Below, in pieces: positions 17,274 through 26,989 of a stretch of 64,000 nt of DNA. The translations under genes were made by a program, and so were the position numbers. Location: assembly GCF_001187535.1 (NCBI RefSeq), contig NZ_LFIO01000386.1, positions 1 to 64,000 on the forward strand, given 5' to 3'. The notes below the pieces were generated by a model. The model saw only the letters and a list, made by a program, of their open reading frames with translations, made no database searches and was not told the DNA's origin. Each line of letters begins with the position of its first letter. Within the stretch, counting starts at the first letter, position 1. This stretch comes from Rhizobium ecuadorense (GTDB taxonomy: Bacteria > Pseudomonadota > Alphaproteobacteria > Rhizobiales > Rhizobiaceae).

Positions 17274-17295
17274 CGCGGGCCGATCGCGGCCCGCG
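17274..17295 (+). promoter_or_regulatory. Stem-loop between tssB and tssC
   Basis: An 8-bp perfect inverted repeat (CGCGGGCC with its complement) with a 6-nt GATCGC loop lies 11 nt after the tssB stop in the 129-bp tssB-tssC gap. There is no T-tract. It is probably an intercistronic processing or stabilising hairpin rather than a terminator. Confidence 0.5.
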
Positions 17296-17391
17296 CGCTC
17301 AATTCCTGAAAAGTCGTTGTCCGGCGCGGCCCCTTTTGAAGGGAACCCCTCATGCTTCGAGGGCCGCCGCTTTCGCAAAAAGGATCGATAG

Positions 17392-18873
17392 ATGACTGCT
17401 GAAACGCAATTGCAGACAAAGGAAGAGGCAGGGTTCGCGCCTGATGAGAACCTGCTCTCGAAGGTCGTTGCGGCAACCCGCCAGACCGAGCCCGACCGTG
17501 CGCAGGATCTGCTGCGCACGCTGACCGATCAAGCCCTCAAGGGCACCGTCACCTATGATCGCAATCTGACGATCACCCTGAACAATGCCATTGCCGAGAT
17601 CGACAAGGCGATATCGAGCCAGCTTGCGGCAATCATGCAGTCGCCTGAGTTCACCAAGCTCGAAGGCGCCTGGCGCGGCTTGAACTATCTGGTCAAGAAC
17701 AGCGAGACCAGCGCCAATCTGAAGATCCGCGTGCTCAATGCCTCCAAGCGCGATGTCGCCAAGGATCTGGCCAAGGCCGTCGAATTCGACCAGTCCAGGC
17801 TTTTCAAGTCGGTTTATGAAGACGAGTTCGGCACACCGGGCGGCGAGCCGATGGGCGCGCTGATCGGCGATTATGAATTCGACAATTCCTTCGACGACGT
17901 ACAGCTCCTGCAGGGCGTGTCGATGATCGCCGCCGCCGCCTTCGCCCCGTTCATCTCGGCCGCCAGCCCGCGCATGTTCGGCTTCGAGGATTTCCGCGAG
18001 CTGGCAAAACCCCGCGATCTCGAAAAGATCTTCGAGACGGTAGAATATGCCAAGTGGCGCAGCCTGCGCGAGAGCGACGATTCCCGCTTCGTGACGCTCG
18101 CCATGCCGCGCGTGCTGGCCCGCATGCCCTACGGCCCGAAAACCAGCCCGATCGAGGAGTTCAATTTCGACGAAACCGGCGGTTCCAAGACCGGCGAACT
18201 GCCGCACGGCTCCTACTGCTGGATGAACGCGGCCTATGTGATGGGCACGCGCCTGACCGAAGCCTTCGCCAAGAACGGCTGGTGCACGGCCATTCGTGGC
18301 GCGGAAAACGGCGGCAAGGTCGAAGGCCTGCCGATGCACATCTTCTCCAGCGATGACGGCGATCTCGACCTGAAATGCCCGACGGAAGTCGGCATCACCG
18401 ATCGCCGCGACGCCGAACTCGGCAAGCTCGGCTTCCTGCCGCTCTGCCACTACAAGAATACCGACTATGCCGTGTTCTTCGGAGCGCAGACGGCGCACCG
18501 GCCAAAACTCTACGACCGGCCGGAGGCGACCGCCAATGCGGCCGTTTCAGCCCGCCTGCCCTATATGATGGCGACCTCGCGCTTTGCCCATTACCTCAAG
18601 GTCATGGGCCGCGATAAGATCGGCTCCTTCATGGAAGCGGAAGATTGCGAGGCCTGGCTCAATCGCTGGATCTCCAACTACGTCAACGCCAATGACGACG
18701 CCGGCGAGGAGTCGCGGGCGAAATATCCGCTGCGCGAGGCGAAAGTCACCGTCCAGGAAATTCCCGGCAGGCCGGGCGCTTACAATGCCGTCGCCTGGAT
18801 GCGCCCGTGGCTGCAGATGGAGGAATTGACCACCTCGCTGCGCATGGTCGCCCGGATTCCCTCGAAGAACTGA
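17392..18873 (+). CDS. tssC: T6SS sheath large subunit TssC (ImpC/VipB)
   Basis: A 493-residue TssC that forms the contractile sheath with TssB. Family motifs are clear: [12 protein letters not shown] near residue 90, [29 protein letters not shown], and [14 protein letters not shown], then the conserved [17 protein letters not shown] segment near the C-terminus and [15 protein letters not shown] ending. AAGGA precedes the ATG. It corresponds to TssC41 of Agrobacterium by order and length. A shorter homologue follows directly, so the locus has two TssC proteins. Confidence 0.95.
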   Translation: MTAETQLQTKEEAGFAPDENLLSKVVAATRQTEPDRAQDLLRTLTDQALKGTVTYDRNLTITLNNAIAEIDKAISSQLAAIMQSPEFTKLEGAWRGLNYLVKNSETSANLKIRVLNASKRDVAKDLAKAVEFDQSRLFKSVYEDEFGTPGGEPMGALIGDYEFDNSFDDVQLLQGVSMIAAAAFAPFISAASPRMFGFEDFRELAKPRDLEKIFETVEYAKWRSLRESDDSRFVTLAMPRVLARMPYGPKTSPIEEFNFDETGGSKTGELPHGSYCWMNAAYVMGTRLTEAFAKNGWCTAIRGAENGGKVEGLPMHIFSSDDGDLDLKCPTEVGITDRRDAELGKLGFLPLCHYKNTDYAVFFGAQTAHRPKLYDRPEATANAAVSARLPYMMATSRFAHYLKVMGRDKIGSFMEAEDCEAWLNRWISNYVNANDDAGEESRAKYPLREAKVTVQEIPGRPGAYNAVAWMRPWLQMEELTTSLRMVARIPSKN

Positions 18874-18887
18874 TGACATCAGGGTCC

Positions 18888-18910
18888 GGCGCGGCTGAAA
18901 CCGCCGCGCC
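18888..18910 (+). promoter_or_regulatory. Stem-loop between the two tssC genes
   Basis: An 8-bp perfect inverted repeat (GGCGCGGC / GCCGCGCC) with a 7-nt loop (TGAAACC) lies 15 nt after the tssC stop and ends 32 bp before the next start. No T-run follows. It is the third intercistronic hairpin in the tssA-tssC segment. Confidence 0.5.
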
Positions 18911-18942
18911 AAACTCTTCCGAAACATTTGGTCAGGTCGACG

Positions 18943-20331
18943 ATGGGTTCCAGCACTGAATGGCGGCGCCGGGCGGATCAGCTGATTACGCTGATCGACG
19001 AGGCGTTGAACAGGCAAGTCAATGTCATCCTCCACCATCCCGATTTTCAGGCGATGGAGGCGAGATGGCGTGGCCTTGCCATGCTCGTGCGCGAGGCAAG
19101 CCGCAGCGGCGAGGTGAAGGTCAAACTGCTCAGCGTCAGCTGGCGCGAGCTCGCGCGCAGCATGGAGCGCGCCAGCGATTTCGACCAGAGCCACCTCTTC
19201 GAACTGATCTACAGCCGCGAGTTCGGCATGCCGGGCGGCGAGCCCTTCGGTCTGCTGATCGGCGATTATCATCTTTCTCCCGCCGATCCCGCCGACGGCG
19301 ATCCCGTCAGCACACTGTCGCAGATCGGCATGGTGGCCGCCGCTGCTTTCTGCCCTTTCGTCGCCGGTGCCGCGCCGTTGTCGATCGGGCTTGAGGACTT
19401 TCACGAGCTGAACCGCGTCAGCGACTTTTCCTGGCTCGCCACCGAGACGGCCCGCATCCGCTGGAACAGCCTTCGCGCCAGCGAGGATTCGCGTTTCCTC
19501 GGGCTCGCCGCCCCGCGCATCCTGATGCGCTCGCCGCTGACGCCGCATGCACGCGATCGCAATGACGGCTTTCCCTTCCGCGAAAGCATCGCCGCCGACG
19601 GCAGCTCGCTCCTCTGGGGCAACGCCGCTTTTGCCTTTGGGACCGTCGTCATCCGCAATTTCATCACCTCCGGCTGGTTCGCCGAAATCCGCGGCGTCAC
19701 GCAGGATGCGGTCGACGGCGGCCTGCTGAGCGCAGCCGAATTGCCGCCTTATGATTTCGGCACGGAGAGCAACGGACTTTCCGCCCAGGCGCCGTTGGAA
19801 ATCCACCTGACCAGCGGCCAGGAGCAGCAGCTTTGCGAGCTCGGCATCATTCCTGCCGCCACCACCTATCTCTCCTCTTCGGCGATCTTCAATTCCAATC
19901 AGTCGCTGCATGCGCCGCCGCATTATTCCAACGAGCATGCCCGCCAGAACGCCCGCCTCGCCGCCATGCTGCAATATGTGCTCTGCGCCTCGCGCTTCGC
20001 GCATTATCTCAAGGTCATCATGCGCGACGAAATCGGCCAGCTCTCCGATGCGATCTCGATCGAGCGCAAGCTTATGGATTGGCTGACCGCCTATACGCTC
20101 GGAAACGACGATGCCGACATTGCCTTGCGCACGCGGTTTCCGCTGCGCTCCGCCGGCATCGGCGTCGCCGAGATCCCGGGCAAGCCCGGCAGCTTCTCCT
20201 GTACGGTCCGGCTGCAGCCGCATTTCCAGCTCGATGATGTCGCCACGAGCTTCCATCTCATCGCCGAGACCGCAACCACGGGCCAGATCCTGAGCCGCCC
20301 GGTCACTATCCCCGAGAGGATGTCCGCATGA
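18943..20331 (+). CDS. Second TssC-family sheath protein (ImpD, TssC40-like)
   Basis: A 462-residue TssC paralogue. It shares the core motifs with the upstream TssC ([58 protein letters not shown]) but lacks the first 70 or so residues. An in-frame TTG at 18928 exists; ATG at 18943 with AGG upstream is preferred. In Agrobacterium the equivalent TssC40 and TssC41 are both encoded in the imp operon, and the sheath partner role is best established for TssC41. The stop overlaps the tagJ start (ATGA). Confidence 0.92.
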   Translation: MGSSTEWRRRADQLITLIDEALNRQVNVILHHPDFQAMEARWRGLAMLVREASRSGEVKVKLLSVSWRELARSMERASDFDQSHLFELIYSREFGMPGGEPFGLLIGDYHLSPADPADGDPVSTLSQIGMVAAAAFCPFVAGAAPLSIGLEDFHELNRVSDFSWLATETARIRWNSLRASEDSRFLGLAAPRILMRSPLTPHARDRNDGFPFRESIAADGSSLLWGNAAFAFGTVVIRNFITSGWFAEIRGVTQDAVDGGLLSAAELPPYDFGTESNGLSAQAPLEIHLTSGQEQQLCELGIIPAATTYLSSSAIFNSNQSLHAPPHYSNEHARQNARLAAMLQYVLCASRFAHYLKVIMRDEIGQLSDAISIERKLMDWLTAYTLGNDDADIALRTRFPLRSAGIGVAEIPGKPGSFSCTVRLQPHFQLDDVATSFHLIAETATTGQILSRPVTIPERMSA

Positions 20332-21158
20332 CGCTTTCCGCCAGCATCGCCCAATCGCTCAGCGACAACGCCCTTGAGGAGGCGCTCGAGGAGGCCAAGG
20401 CGCATCTGAAGGCCAAGCCCTCGGATCAGGTGGCGCGCCATCTCTATATCGATCTTCTCGTGCTTGCCGGCGATTATGAGCGTGCCGACAATCAATGCAG
20501 CCTTGCAGCCACGCTTTCTCCCGACGCGACGATGGGCTTCGCCTTGCTGCGCAACGAACTTCGGGCGATGGCGGCGCGCGACGCCTGGTTTACGAGCTCC
20601 GCCGTGCCGGAATTTCCGCAGGGGCCGAGCGAGCTCGACAAGCTCGCCATCCGCCTCGGCATCGCCCATCGCGACGGCAATGCGGAAGAGACGAGGACCC
20701 AGCTCGATGCGCTGGAGAATCTCCGAGGCGAACATCCGCTGATCTGGAACGGCAAGGCGGTCTCCGATTTCCGCGACCTCGATGATCGCACGCCGCACGC
20801 TCTCGAAGTCATCATGACCGGCGGCGGCTATCTGTGGATCGACTTCGCCAAGATATCAGCCCTGTCGATCGAGCCGATTGCCCGCCCGCGCGATCTCGCC
20901 TTCCGCCGCGCTGAACTGACGCTGGTCGACGGCGCAGCCGCGTCGGTGCTTCTGCCGGCGGTCTATCATGGCACAAGCAAGGATGCGACGCTCAGGCTCG
21001 GCCGCGAGACCGATTGGATCGAAGAACCCACGGGCATCACCACCGGCCGCGGCCAGCGTTGTTTCCTCGCCGGCGACGAACTCGTCTCCTTCCACGATAC
21101 CCAAAGTCTGGAGATCGTACCGGCGGTCTCGGCCGGCAGGCAGGCCGCGCATGGTTGA
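20328..21158 (+). CDS. tagJ: T6SS accessory protein TagJ (ImpE)
   Basis: A 276-residue ImpE/TagJ protein. The N-terminal third has helical TPR-like repeats (LEEALEEAKAHLKAKPSDQVAR, shown here as the family start, and LAGDYERADNQ), followed by the conserved WIDFAKISALSIEPIARPRDL segment in the second half. TagJ binds the TssB N-terminus in other bacteria and influences sheath disassembly. Its start overlaps the preceding tssC-type gene by 4 nt and its stop overlaps tssE by 8 nt (ATGGTTGA), so these are translationally coupled. Confidence 0.9.
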   Translation: MTLSASIAQSLSDNALEEALEEAKAHLKAKPSDQVARHLYIDLLVLAGDYERADNQCSLAATLSPDATMGFALLRNELRAMAARDAWFTSSAVPEFPQGPSELDKLAIRLGIAHRDGNAEETRTQLDALENLRGEHPLIWNGKAVSDFRDLDDRTPHALEVIMTGGGYLWIDFAKISALSIEPIARPRDLAFRRAELTLVDGAAASVLLPAVYHGTSKDATLRLGRETDWIEEPTGITTGRGQRCFLAGDELVSFHDTQSLEIVPAVSAGRQAAHG

Positions 21159-21660
21159 TCCGCTCGAACGCTACCGGCTGCGCGACCGCGTTCTGTCCCG
21201 CTCGATCCTCGACAGGCTGATCGACGAGGCTCCGGATCGCGCCGTCGATCCGCCGGTGAGCTTCGTCGACCAGGTCCGCGAGGTCAGGGAGGCCATCCGC
21301 CGCGATCTGGAGGCGCTGCTCAACACACGGCGCTCCCCGACCACCCCGCCGGCCGCGCTTTCCGAACTGAAGGACGCCCTGGTGAGCTACGGCGTCGACG
21401 GCATCGTCTCGGCCAATCTGATGACCGACCAGGCTAAGCTCAGGCTGGCGGCAGCGATCGAGCGGCGCATTGCGCTGTTCGAGACGCGGCTTGCCGATGT
21501 CAGGGTGACGATCCTGAAAAGCCGGACGATGACCGAGCGGGCGCTGCGCATGCGCATCCAGGCGACCTTCCGCCTGCATGAAGGCATGCCGCCGATCAGC
21601 TTCGAATCGACCATCGATCCGTCGACCCAGCGCTTCCTCGTGGAGGCAGGCAATGGCTGA
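21151..21660 (+). CDS. tssE: T6SS baseplate protein TssE (gp25-like)
   Basis: A 169-residue gp25-family wedge protein of the baseplate. Recognisable features are the N-terminal RSILDRLIDE, the helix VDQVREAIRRDLEALLNTRRS-type segment near 45-70 and the family EIEARLALFEPRL-like stretch (here AIERRIALFETRLADV). ATG at 21151 overlaps the tagJ stop; longer upstream extension is a shadow of tagJ. Its stop overlaps the tssF start by 8 nt (ATGGCTGA). Confidence 0.93.
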   Translation: MVDPLERYRLRDRVLSRSILDRLIDEAPDRAVDPPVSFVDQVREVREAIRRDLEALLNTRRSPTTPPAALSELKDALVSYGVDGIVSANLMTDQAKLRLAAAIERRIALFETRLADVRVTILKSRTMTERALRMRIQATFRLHEGMPPISFESTIDPSTQRFLVEAGNG

Positions 21661-23434
21661 AGGTTTCCTCCACCGTTACAATGAGGAGTTGCTGGCGCTG
21701 CGCCGCCGCGCCGCGCGCTTTGCCGATGCCTTCCCGAAGATCGCCGGCCGGCTGCGTATGACCGGCGACGTCGCCGACGATCCGCATGTGGAACGCCTGA
21801 TCCAGAGTTTCGCCTATTCGGCCGCCCGCGTCCGCCAGAAGCTGGACGACGAATTTCCCGAACTGACCGACGGCCTGCTCGAAACGCTCTATCCGCATTA
21901 TCTCGCGCCGCTGCCCTCGATGAGCATCATCAGGTTCCGGCCAAGCGATACGCTCGCCTCCGTCCAGACGGTGCCGCGCCATACTGAGGTGCTGGCAGAG
22001 CCGGTGAGAGGGGAAGCCTGCCGCTTCCGCACCACGCAGGACGTCGAGATGGCGCCGATCGAAATTACAGGCGCCAGCCTTTCCGGCCAGCCGATCAATG
22101 CGCCGCTTTCGCCCCACGCCGGGGTTGCCGGCTGCCTTAGGCTTTCCATTCGCTCCCTGGATGCCCGAAAGCCTCTCGGCAGCCTCGGCATCAGCCGGCT
22201 GCGCCTGCACATTCCCTCCCCCTGGCAGCAGGCGGTGGCGATCTACGAACTGCTTGCCAATCACACGCTCGGCATCGCGCTTGCCAAACATGCCGACGAC
22301 CGCTCGCCGGTCTTCCTGCCGGCTGACAATCTCAAGCCCGTCGGCTTCGAGCCCGAAGAGGCGATGCTGCCCTATCCGGCGCCGAGCTTCACCGGCTACC
22401 GGCTGCTCACCGAATTTTTCGCGCTGCCCCGAAAGTTTCTCTTTCTCGACATCGAAGGACTCGATGCCTGGACGGGCGAGACGCTGGAACTCTTCGTCTA
22501 TCTCAGGGAAAGCGACGCGAAGCTCGAACGGGCAGTGTCGGTCCGCGATTTCGCCCTCAATGCGACGCCCGTCGTCAACCTTTTTCGCCAGGTCTGCGAG
22601 CCGATCGCCATCGACGGCACCCGCACGGAATACCGCCTTCTGCCCGATGCGCGGCGCCAGAAGACCCGCGAGATCTATTCGATCGACCGCGTTCTGCTCA
22701 CCGGATCGCGCGGCCAGGAGGAGTTCTGCCAGCCGTTCTTCGGACGGTCGCAGCGGGCAGGCACGAGCGCGACCTACTGGCAGGCCTATCGTCGTTTCGA
22801 CGAAGACGACAGGACCAGCGACATGGATATCGCCTTCGTCGACCGGCAGCGCCGCTCCGCGGGTCCCGTCGATGCGGTCGCAAGCGTCGACACGCTCTGC
22901 CTCAACCGCGACCTGCCGGAACAGCTTCCCTTCGGCGGCGGCCATCCTTTCCTGCAGCTTGCCTCCGGCCATGAGGCGATGGCGGGCGTCGAGGCGCTGA
23001 TCCCGCCGACACCTTCGGTGCGGATGGCCGATCAGGAAGGGCGGAACTGGCGGCTGATCTCGCATCTCGTGCTCAACCATCTCTCGCTCTTCGACAATGG
23101 CGGCGCGGCGCTCAAGGATATCCTGTCGCTCTACGCTTTCCGTGACAGCCCCGAGACCAAGCAATTCGTCGACGCGCTGGTCAGGATCAAGGCCGCCAAT
23201 TCGACCGCCCGTCTCGGCAGCGGCGGCATGGTGCCCGGCACCGAGATCACGCTGGAATTCGATCCCGCCGCCATCGACCGGCCTTCGGCCTTCCTGTTCG
23301 GCAGCGTGCTCGACCGCTTTTTCAGCGTCTATACCTCGGTCAACAGCTTCACCCGGCTCACCATCGGCATGAAGGGACAATCGAGACCGATCGCCCGATG
23401 GCCGGCACGCGCCGCCGAACGCCCGCTTCTCTGA
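21653..23434 (+). CDS. tssF: T6SS baseplate protein TssF (ImpG)
   Basis: A 594-residue TssF, normal for the family, which joins TssG, TssE and TssK in the baseplate wedge. It starts MAEGFLHRYNEELLALRRRA and has the DPHVERLIQSFAYSAARVRQ motif near 40-60 and YPHYLAPLPSMSI near 80-95. ATG at 21653 overlaps the tssE stop; an in-frame start at 21578 would lie inside tssE. A 956-codon open frame on the opposite strand across this gene is a codon-bias shadow. Confidence 0.95.
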   Translation: MAEGFLHRYNEELLALRRRAARFADAFPKIAGRLRMTGDVADDPHVERLIQSFAYSAARVRQKLDDEFPELTDGLLETLYPHYLAPLPSMSIIRFRPSDTLASVQTVPRHTEVLAEPVRGEACRFRTTQDVEMAPIEITGASLSGQPINAPLSPHAGVAGCLRLSIRSLDARKPLGSLGISRLRLHIPSPWQQAVAIYELLANHTLGIALAKHADDRSPVFLPADNLKPVGFEPEEAMLPYPAPSFTGYRLLTEFFALPRKFLFLDIEGLDAWTGETLELFVYLRESDAKLERAVSVRDFALNATPVVNLFRQVCEPIAIDGTRTEYRLLPDARRQKTREIYSIDRVLLTGSRGQEEFCQPFFGRSQRAGTSATYWQAYRRFDEDDRTSDMDIAFVDRQRRSAGPVDAVASVDTLCLNRDLPEQLPFGGGHPFLQLASGHEAMAGVEALIPPTPSVRMADQEGRNWRLISHLVLNHLSLFDNGGAALKDILSLYAFRDSPETKQFVDALVRIKAANSTARLGSGGMVPGTEITLEFDPAAIDRPSAFLFGSVLDRFFSVYTSVNSFTRLTIGMKGQSRPIARWPARAAERPLL

Positions 23435-23455
23435 GGAAAGGACCGCCAGCCAATC

Positions 23456-24457
23456 ATGGACATGCAAGCCGCCAGCAAGCCAGACGCGCTTACCGACCTG
23501 CTCGAACGCGACCCCGGCCGCTTCGAGCCAGTGACGGCTTTCCGCGTCGCGCAGGCATCGGTCGGCGAAGGACGGCTTGACGTCGCCTCCCATGTCGGCG
23601 TCTCGCCGGCGCCGCTTGCTGTCAGCGGATACAGCCGCAAGGCCGGCCGCGCCACCGTCCGCAGCGCGCTTGCCGGCCTCGTCGGCGCGCTCGGCTCGAT
23701 GCCGTCGGCCTATAACGAACTCGTCATGCGCGAGGAGCGCAACCGGTCGCGGGCGCTGGCGGGCTTCTTCGACCTGTTCGGCGCGCGGATGGCGGAACTC
23801 TTCGCTGACGCCTGCGAGAAATACCGCATCGCCCGGCGGCTGCGCTGGGGCGGCACCTGGTCCAGCAATGCCTTCGTCACCACGCTGCTCTCGCTCACCG
23901 GCTTCGGCACCAAGCGGCTCGTCGAACAGAGCGGCGTCGACGAAGAGCTGATCCTGCGTTTTTCCGGCTTCTTCGCCGCGCGCAACCGCAATGCCGTCAA
24001 TCTGCGCGCCATGCTGACCGAATTCAGCGGCCTGCCGGTGGAGATCGAATTGTTCCGCGGCCGCTGGCTGGCCATTCCGGCGGCAGAGCGCAGCCGCATG
24101 GGTCAGCCGCAGGGCGTGCAGCTTGGCGTCAATGCGACGGCGGGTGCTGCGATCCACGATTTCAGCGGCGGTTTTCGCGTCGTCATCGGTCCGCTCGGCT
24201 ATGCCGACTACCTCTCGCTCGCACCGGGCGGGCGCGCCATTACCGAGCTCTTCGCGCTGACGCGGCTCTATGTCGGCTCGGCGCTCGAATTCGACATCCA
24301 GGCCATCCTGAAGAAGGAGGACGTTCCCTTCTGCCAGCTCGGACAGGCCGGCGATCCGCCGCGCCTGGGCTGGAACAGCTGGGCGAGGGTCGCGCCGGCG
24401 GCGAAAGACAGCGGCGATGCGGTGATCGTCGAACGCCTGTCGGCAGAGATGCGGTGA
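23456..24457 (+). CDS. tssG: T6SS baseplate protein TssG (ImpH)
   Basis: A 333-residue TssG of the baseplate. It shows the typical layout: an N-terminal segment RFEPVTAFRVAQ, the MPSAYNELVMREERN region near 80-95, the FLDLFGARMAELF-like motif, and the LTEFSGLPVEIELFRGRWL segment. It lies 21 bp after tssF with GAGGAAAGGA upstream, and its stop is followed by the fha ribosome site. No truncation is seen. Confidence 0.93.
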   Translation: MDMQAASKPDALTDLLERDPGRFEPVTAFRVAQASVGEGRLDVASHVGVSPAPLAVSGYSRKAGRATVRSALAGLVGALGSMPSAYNELVMREERNRSRALAGFFDLFGARMAELFADACEKYRIARRLRWGGTWSSNAFVTTLLSLTGFGTKRLVEQSGVDEELILRFSGFFAARNRNAVNLRAMLTEFSGLPVEIELFRGRWLAIPAAERSRMGQPQGVQLGVNATAGAAIHDFSGGFRVVIGPLGYADYLSLAPGGRAITELFALTRLYVGSALEFDIQAILKKEDVPFCQLGQAGDPPRLGWNSWARVAPAAKDSGDAVIVERLSAEMR

Positions 24458-24468
24458 GGGAGGCAAGG

Positions 24469-25659
24469 ATGCGGCTCGAACTGAGAGAGATCACCAGCAA
24501 TGTGGCAGCGCCGGCCGGCCGCTCGAAATGGTTTTTCGAACGCGGCCGGCGCACGCTCGGCCGGGCGCCCGATTGCGACTGGCAGCTGCCGGAGGATCGG
24601 CGCTCCATCTCCAAGCTCCATTGCATCATTGAGCGCGACCGCGAGGGTTTCCTGCTGCGCGACCAGAGCGCCAACGGCTCGCGGGTCGACGGCGTCTCCG
24701 TCCACGAGGGCCAGATCGCCAGGCTTTCCGACAGGTCGCGGCTGGAGATGGGCGGACTTGCCTTTTCCGTCCACATATCCGGGGAAAGCGACCGTGAGAT
24801 CGAGGATCCCGATGCCGGTCTGGTGCTGAGCGACGAACCGCTGACCATTTCCGCGATCCTGGCCGATATCGCTCCGGGCGGCCGAACCGCAAGCGGCATT
24901 CTCGGCGAGCGTAGGAGCGATGACTGGGCCTTTCCGGAAACGAGCGGGAAGAAAGGTGCGGCCTCATCCCGCAATGTCGAGATCGGCTGGAGCGGCCCTC
25001 CGGAGATCCGCTCGGTTACCCAGCTTCTGCCGGAGGACTGGAATTCGGAGGAGACCGATTACGGCAGCCACCTGGAGCATGGTTCCGCCACCCATGTCGC
25101 CGTCCCGATCGCCCAGCGTCGGGCTACGCCGGTGGTCGAAATCGTCAACGACAACGATCCGCAGGGCGAAACCGAGGATTTTCCAGCGCTTGCGATCGGC
25201 CGGCCCGAAGCCTTCGCCGAGCGCCTGGAGCCTTTGCTCAACCGGCTCGAAGAGGCTGTCGAGAATAGCTACGCCGTTTTCGAGATGAAAGTGCCGGCCG
25301 CTGCCAGGCAGGCGGATTTCCTGGCCGGTAGCAGGGAGGAAGCACTCCTTGCCCGCATCGAAATTCTGCTCGGGCAACAGCTGAAGCTCGGTTCCGCGCT
25401 CGAAGCCGTCGTTCAAGCGGCGGGCCGACTGGAGCCTCGCAGCGTAGAGGCGCAGGTGCAGACGAACGCCTGGCGACTGCCCGGGCGCAGGGAGCAGAGC
25501 TATTGGCGGGCCTACCGGGCGCAATTCGAAAAGGACGGCAAAGACCGGTCGTTTCAGGACGTTTTCCGTGACGCGATGACGGATGCAGTGAACGGCAGAG
25601 ACGCAGGGCTTCGCCCGCAAGACAGGCAGGAAGGACAAGACGCGCATCATGAGGAATGA
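24469..25659 (+). CDS. fha: T6SS FHA-domain protein Fha (TagH)
   Basis: A 396-residue protein with an N-terminal FHA phosphothreonine-binding domain (about 20-100): LGRAPDCDWQLPED, RSISKLHC and NGSRVDG are the conserved turns. The C-terminal half fits the T6SS FHA C-terminal domain. In Agrobacterium, TagE-phosphorylated TssL is bound by Fha, which promotes secretion. ATG at 24469 is preceded by GGGAGG; a GTG at 24454 overlapping tssG is less likely. The end overlaps tssK by 11 nt. Together with the kinase and phosphatase genes downstream it forms the post-translational control branch of this T6SS. Confidence 0.92.
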   Translation: MRLELREITSNVAAPAGRSKWFFERGRRTLGRAPDCDWQLPEDRRSISKLHCIIERDREGFLLRDQSANGSRVDGVSVHEGQIARLSDRSRLEMGGLAFSVHISGESDREIEDPDAGLVLSDEPLTISAILADIAPGGRTASGILGERRSDDWAFPETSGKKGAASSRNVEIGWSGPPEIRSVTQLLPEDWNSEETDYGSHLEHGSATHVAVPIAQRRATPVVEIVNDNDPQGETEDFPALAIGRPEAFAERLEPLLNRLEEAVENSYAVFEMKVPAAARQADFLAGSREEALLARIEILLGQQLKLGSALEAVVQAAGRLEPRSVEAQVQTNAWRLPGRREQSYWRAYRAQFEKDGKDRSFQDVFRDAMTDAVNGRDAGLRPQDRQEGQDAHHEE

Positions 25660-26989
25660 GAACCGGGTGGCCTGGAGCGAAGGCATGTTCCTTCGCGTGC
25701 AGCATTTTCAGCAGGCGGACCGCTGGACCGAGCGGCTCGTGCGCACCGCCACACAGGGCCTGTCGCCCTATCCCTGGGGCATATCGGAAATCGGCATCGA
25801 CCGCGGCGCGCTGGCGATCGGCCAGTTCGCGCTCTCGAACCTGCGCGGCGTCCTGCCCGACGGCACGCCGTTCGAAGCCCCGATCGATACGGACCTGCCG
25901 CCGCCGCTCGATCTCGACGAGAACACCAAAAACGCAATCGTCTACCTCGCCCTTCCCGCCCGCCAGCCGGGCAAGGCCGATGTGGCATTGAACGGCGGCG
26001 CCGCGCGCAACAGCGTCCGGCTCGTGGCTTCACCCTATGAGGCGCCCGACGCCAATGTCGAGACCGACTTCATGGCGCCGATCGATGTCGGCCGCCTCAG
26101 CCTGCGTTACCTCAGGACCGGCGACGAGCTTGCCGGCTACGAGCTGATCGGGCTTGCCAGGATCATCGAGGTGCGCTCCGACAGGGCCGTGATCCTCGAC
26201 CCGGATTATATCCTGCCAAGCCTCAACTGCACGGCCGCGGGGCGGCTGAACGAGCTGATCACCGAGCTTCTCGGCATCGTGCGCCATCGCGCCGAGGCAA
26301 TCGCCGAACGGATCGGCGATCCCACCATTCGCGGTACGGCGGAGGTCGGCGACTACCTGCTGCTGCAGATCCTCAACCGCGCCGATCCGATGCTGAAACA
26401 TATCTCGGCCAATGCGACGCGGACCCACCCAATCGTCTTTTACGAGAACTGCATCCAGCTTGCCGGCGAACTCGCCACCTTCACCACCGAGCGCAAGCGC
26501 GCCAGCGACTTCCCGCCCTATCGGCATGACGACCTGAAGGCGACATTTGCGGCAGTCTTCGACGATCTCAGAGCCTCGCTTTCCTCAGTGCTCGAACAGG
26601 CGGCCGTGGCGATCGAGCTTGCCGAACGCCGGCATGGTGTCAGGATCGGCACGATCAACGACCGCACACTGCTTCGCGATGCCGGCTTCGTGCTGGCGGT
26701 GCGGGCCGAGATGCCGGCCGAGGAGGTGCGCCGCAAGCTGCCGGCGCAGATCAAGGTCGGTCCGGTCGAGCGCATTGCCGATCTCGTCAACGTGGCGCTG
26801 CCGGGCATTCCCGTGCGGCCGCTGCCGGTGCTGCCGCGCCAGCTGCCCTATCGCTCCGGCACCATCTATTTCGAACTCGACACCAAGAACCCGCTCTGGA
26901 AACAACTCGATACTTCGGGCGCCATCGCCGTGCATCTCGCCGGCGATTTCCCCGGGCTCGAAATCGAACTATGGGCCCTTAGAGAATGA
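25649..26989 (+). CDS. tssK: T6SS baseplate-membrane connector TssK (ImpJ)
   Basis: A 446-residue TssK, which links the baseplate to the TssL/TssM membrane complex. The family start VAWSEGMFLRVQHFQQADRW is present, as are the LLQILNRADPMLKHI segment and the C-terminal receptor-like domain with LPGIPVRPLPVLPRQLPY. Length is typical. It starts inside the end of fha and overlaps tssL by 4 nt (ATGA), so the three are coupled. Confidence 0.95.
   Translation: MRNENRVAWSEGMFLRVQHFQQADRWTERLVRTATQGLSPYPWGISEIGIDRGALAIGQFALSNLRGVLPDGTPFEAPIDTDLPPPLDLDENTKNAIVYLALPARQPGKADVALNGGAARNSVRLVASPYEAPDANVETDFMAPIDVGRLSLRYLRTGDELAGYELIGLARIIEVRSDRAVILDPDYILPSLNCTAAGRLNELITELLGIVRHRAEAIAERIGDPTIRGTAEVGDYLLLQILNRADPMLKHISANATRTHPIVFYENCIQLAGELATFTTERKRASDFPPYRHDDLKATFAAVFDDLRASLSSVLEQAAVAIELAERRHGVRIGTINDRTLLRDAGFVLAVRAEMPAEEVRRKLPAQIKVGPVERIADLVNVALPGIPVRPLPVLPRQLPYRSGTIYFELDTKNPLWKQLDTSGAIAVHLAGDFPGLEIELWALRE

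Noticed and set aside
18547..20256. A 569-codon open frame on the minus strand over the two tssC genes
   Set aside because: Antisense shadow of well-conserved TssC sequences.
21596..24466. A 956-codon open frame on the minus strand across tssF and tssG
   Set aside because: It is antisense to two strongly supported T6SS genes, has no recognisable domain, and its Arg/Gly/Ala-rich composition is what high GC wobble bias produces on the opposite strand.
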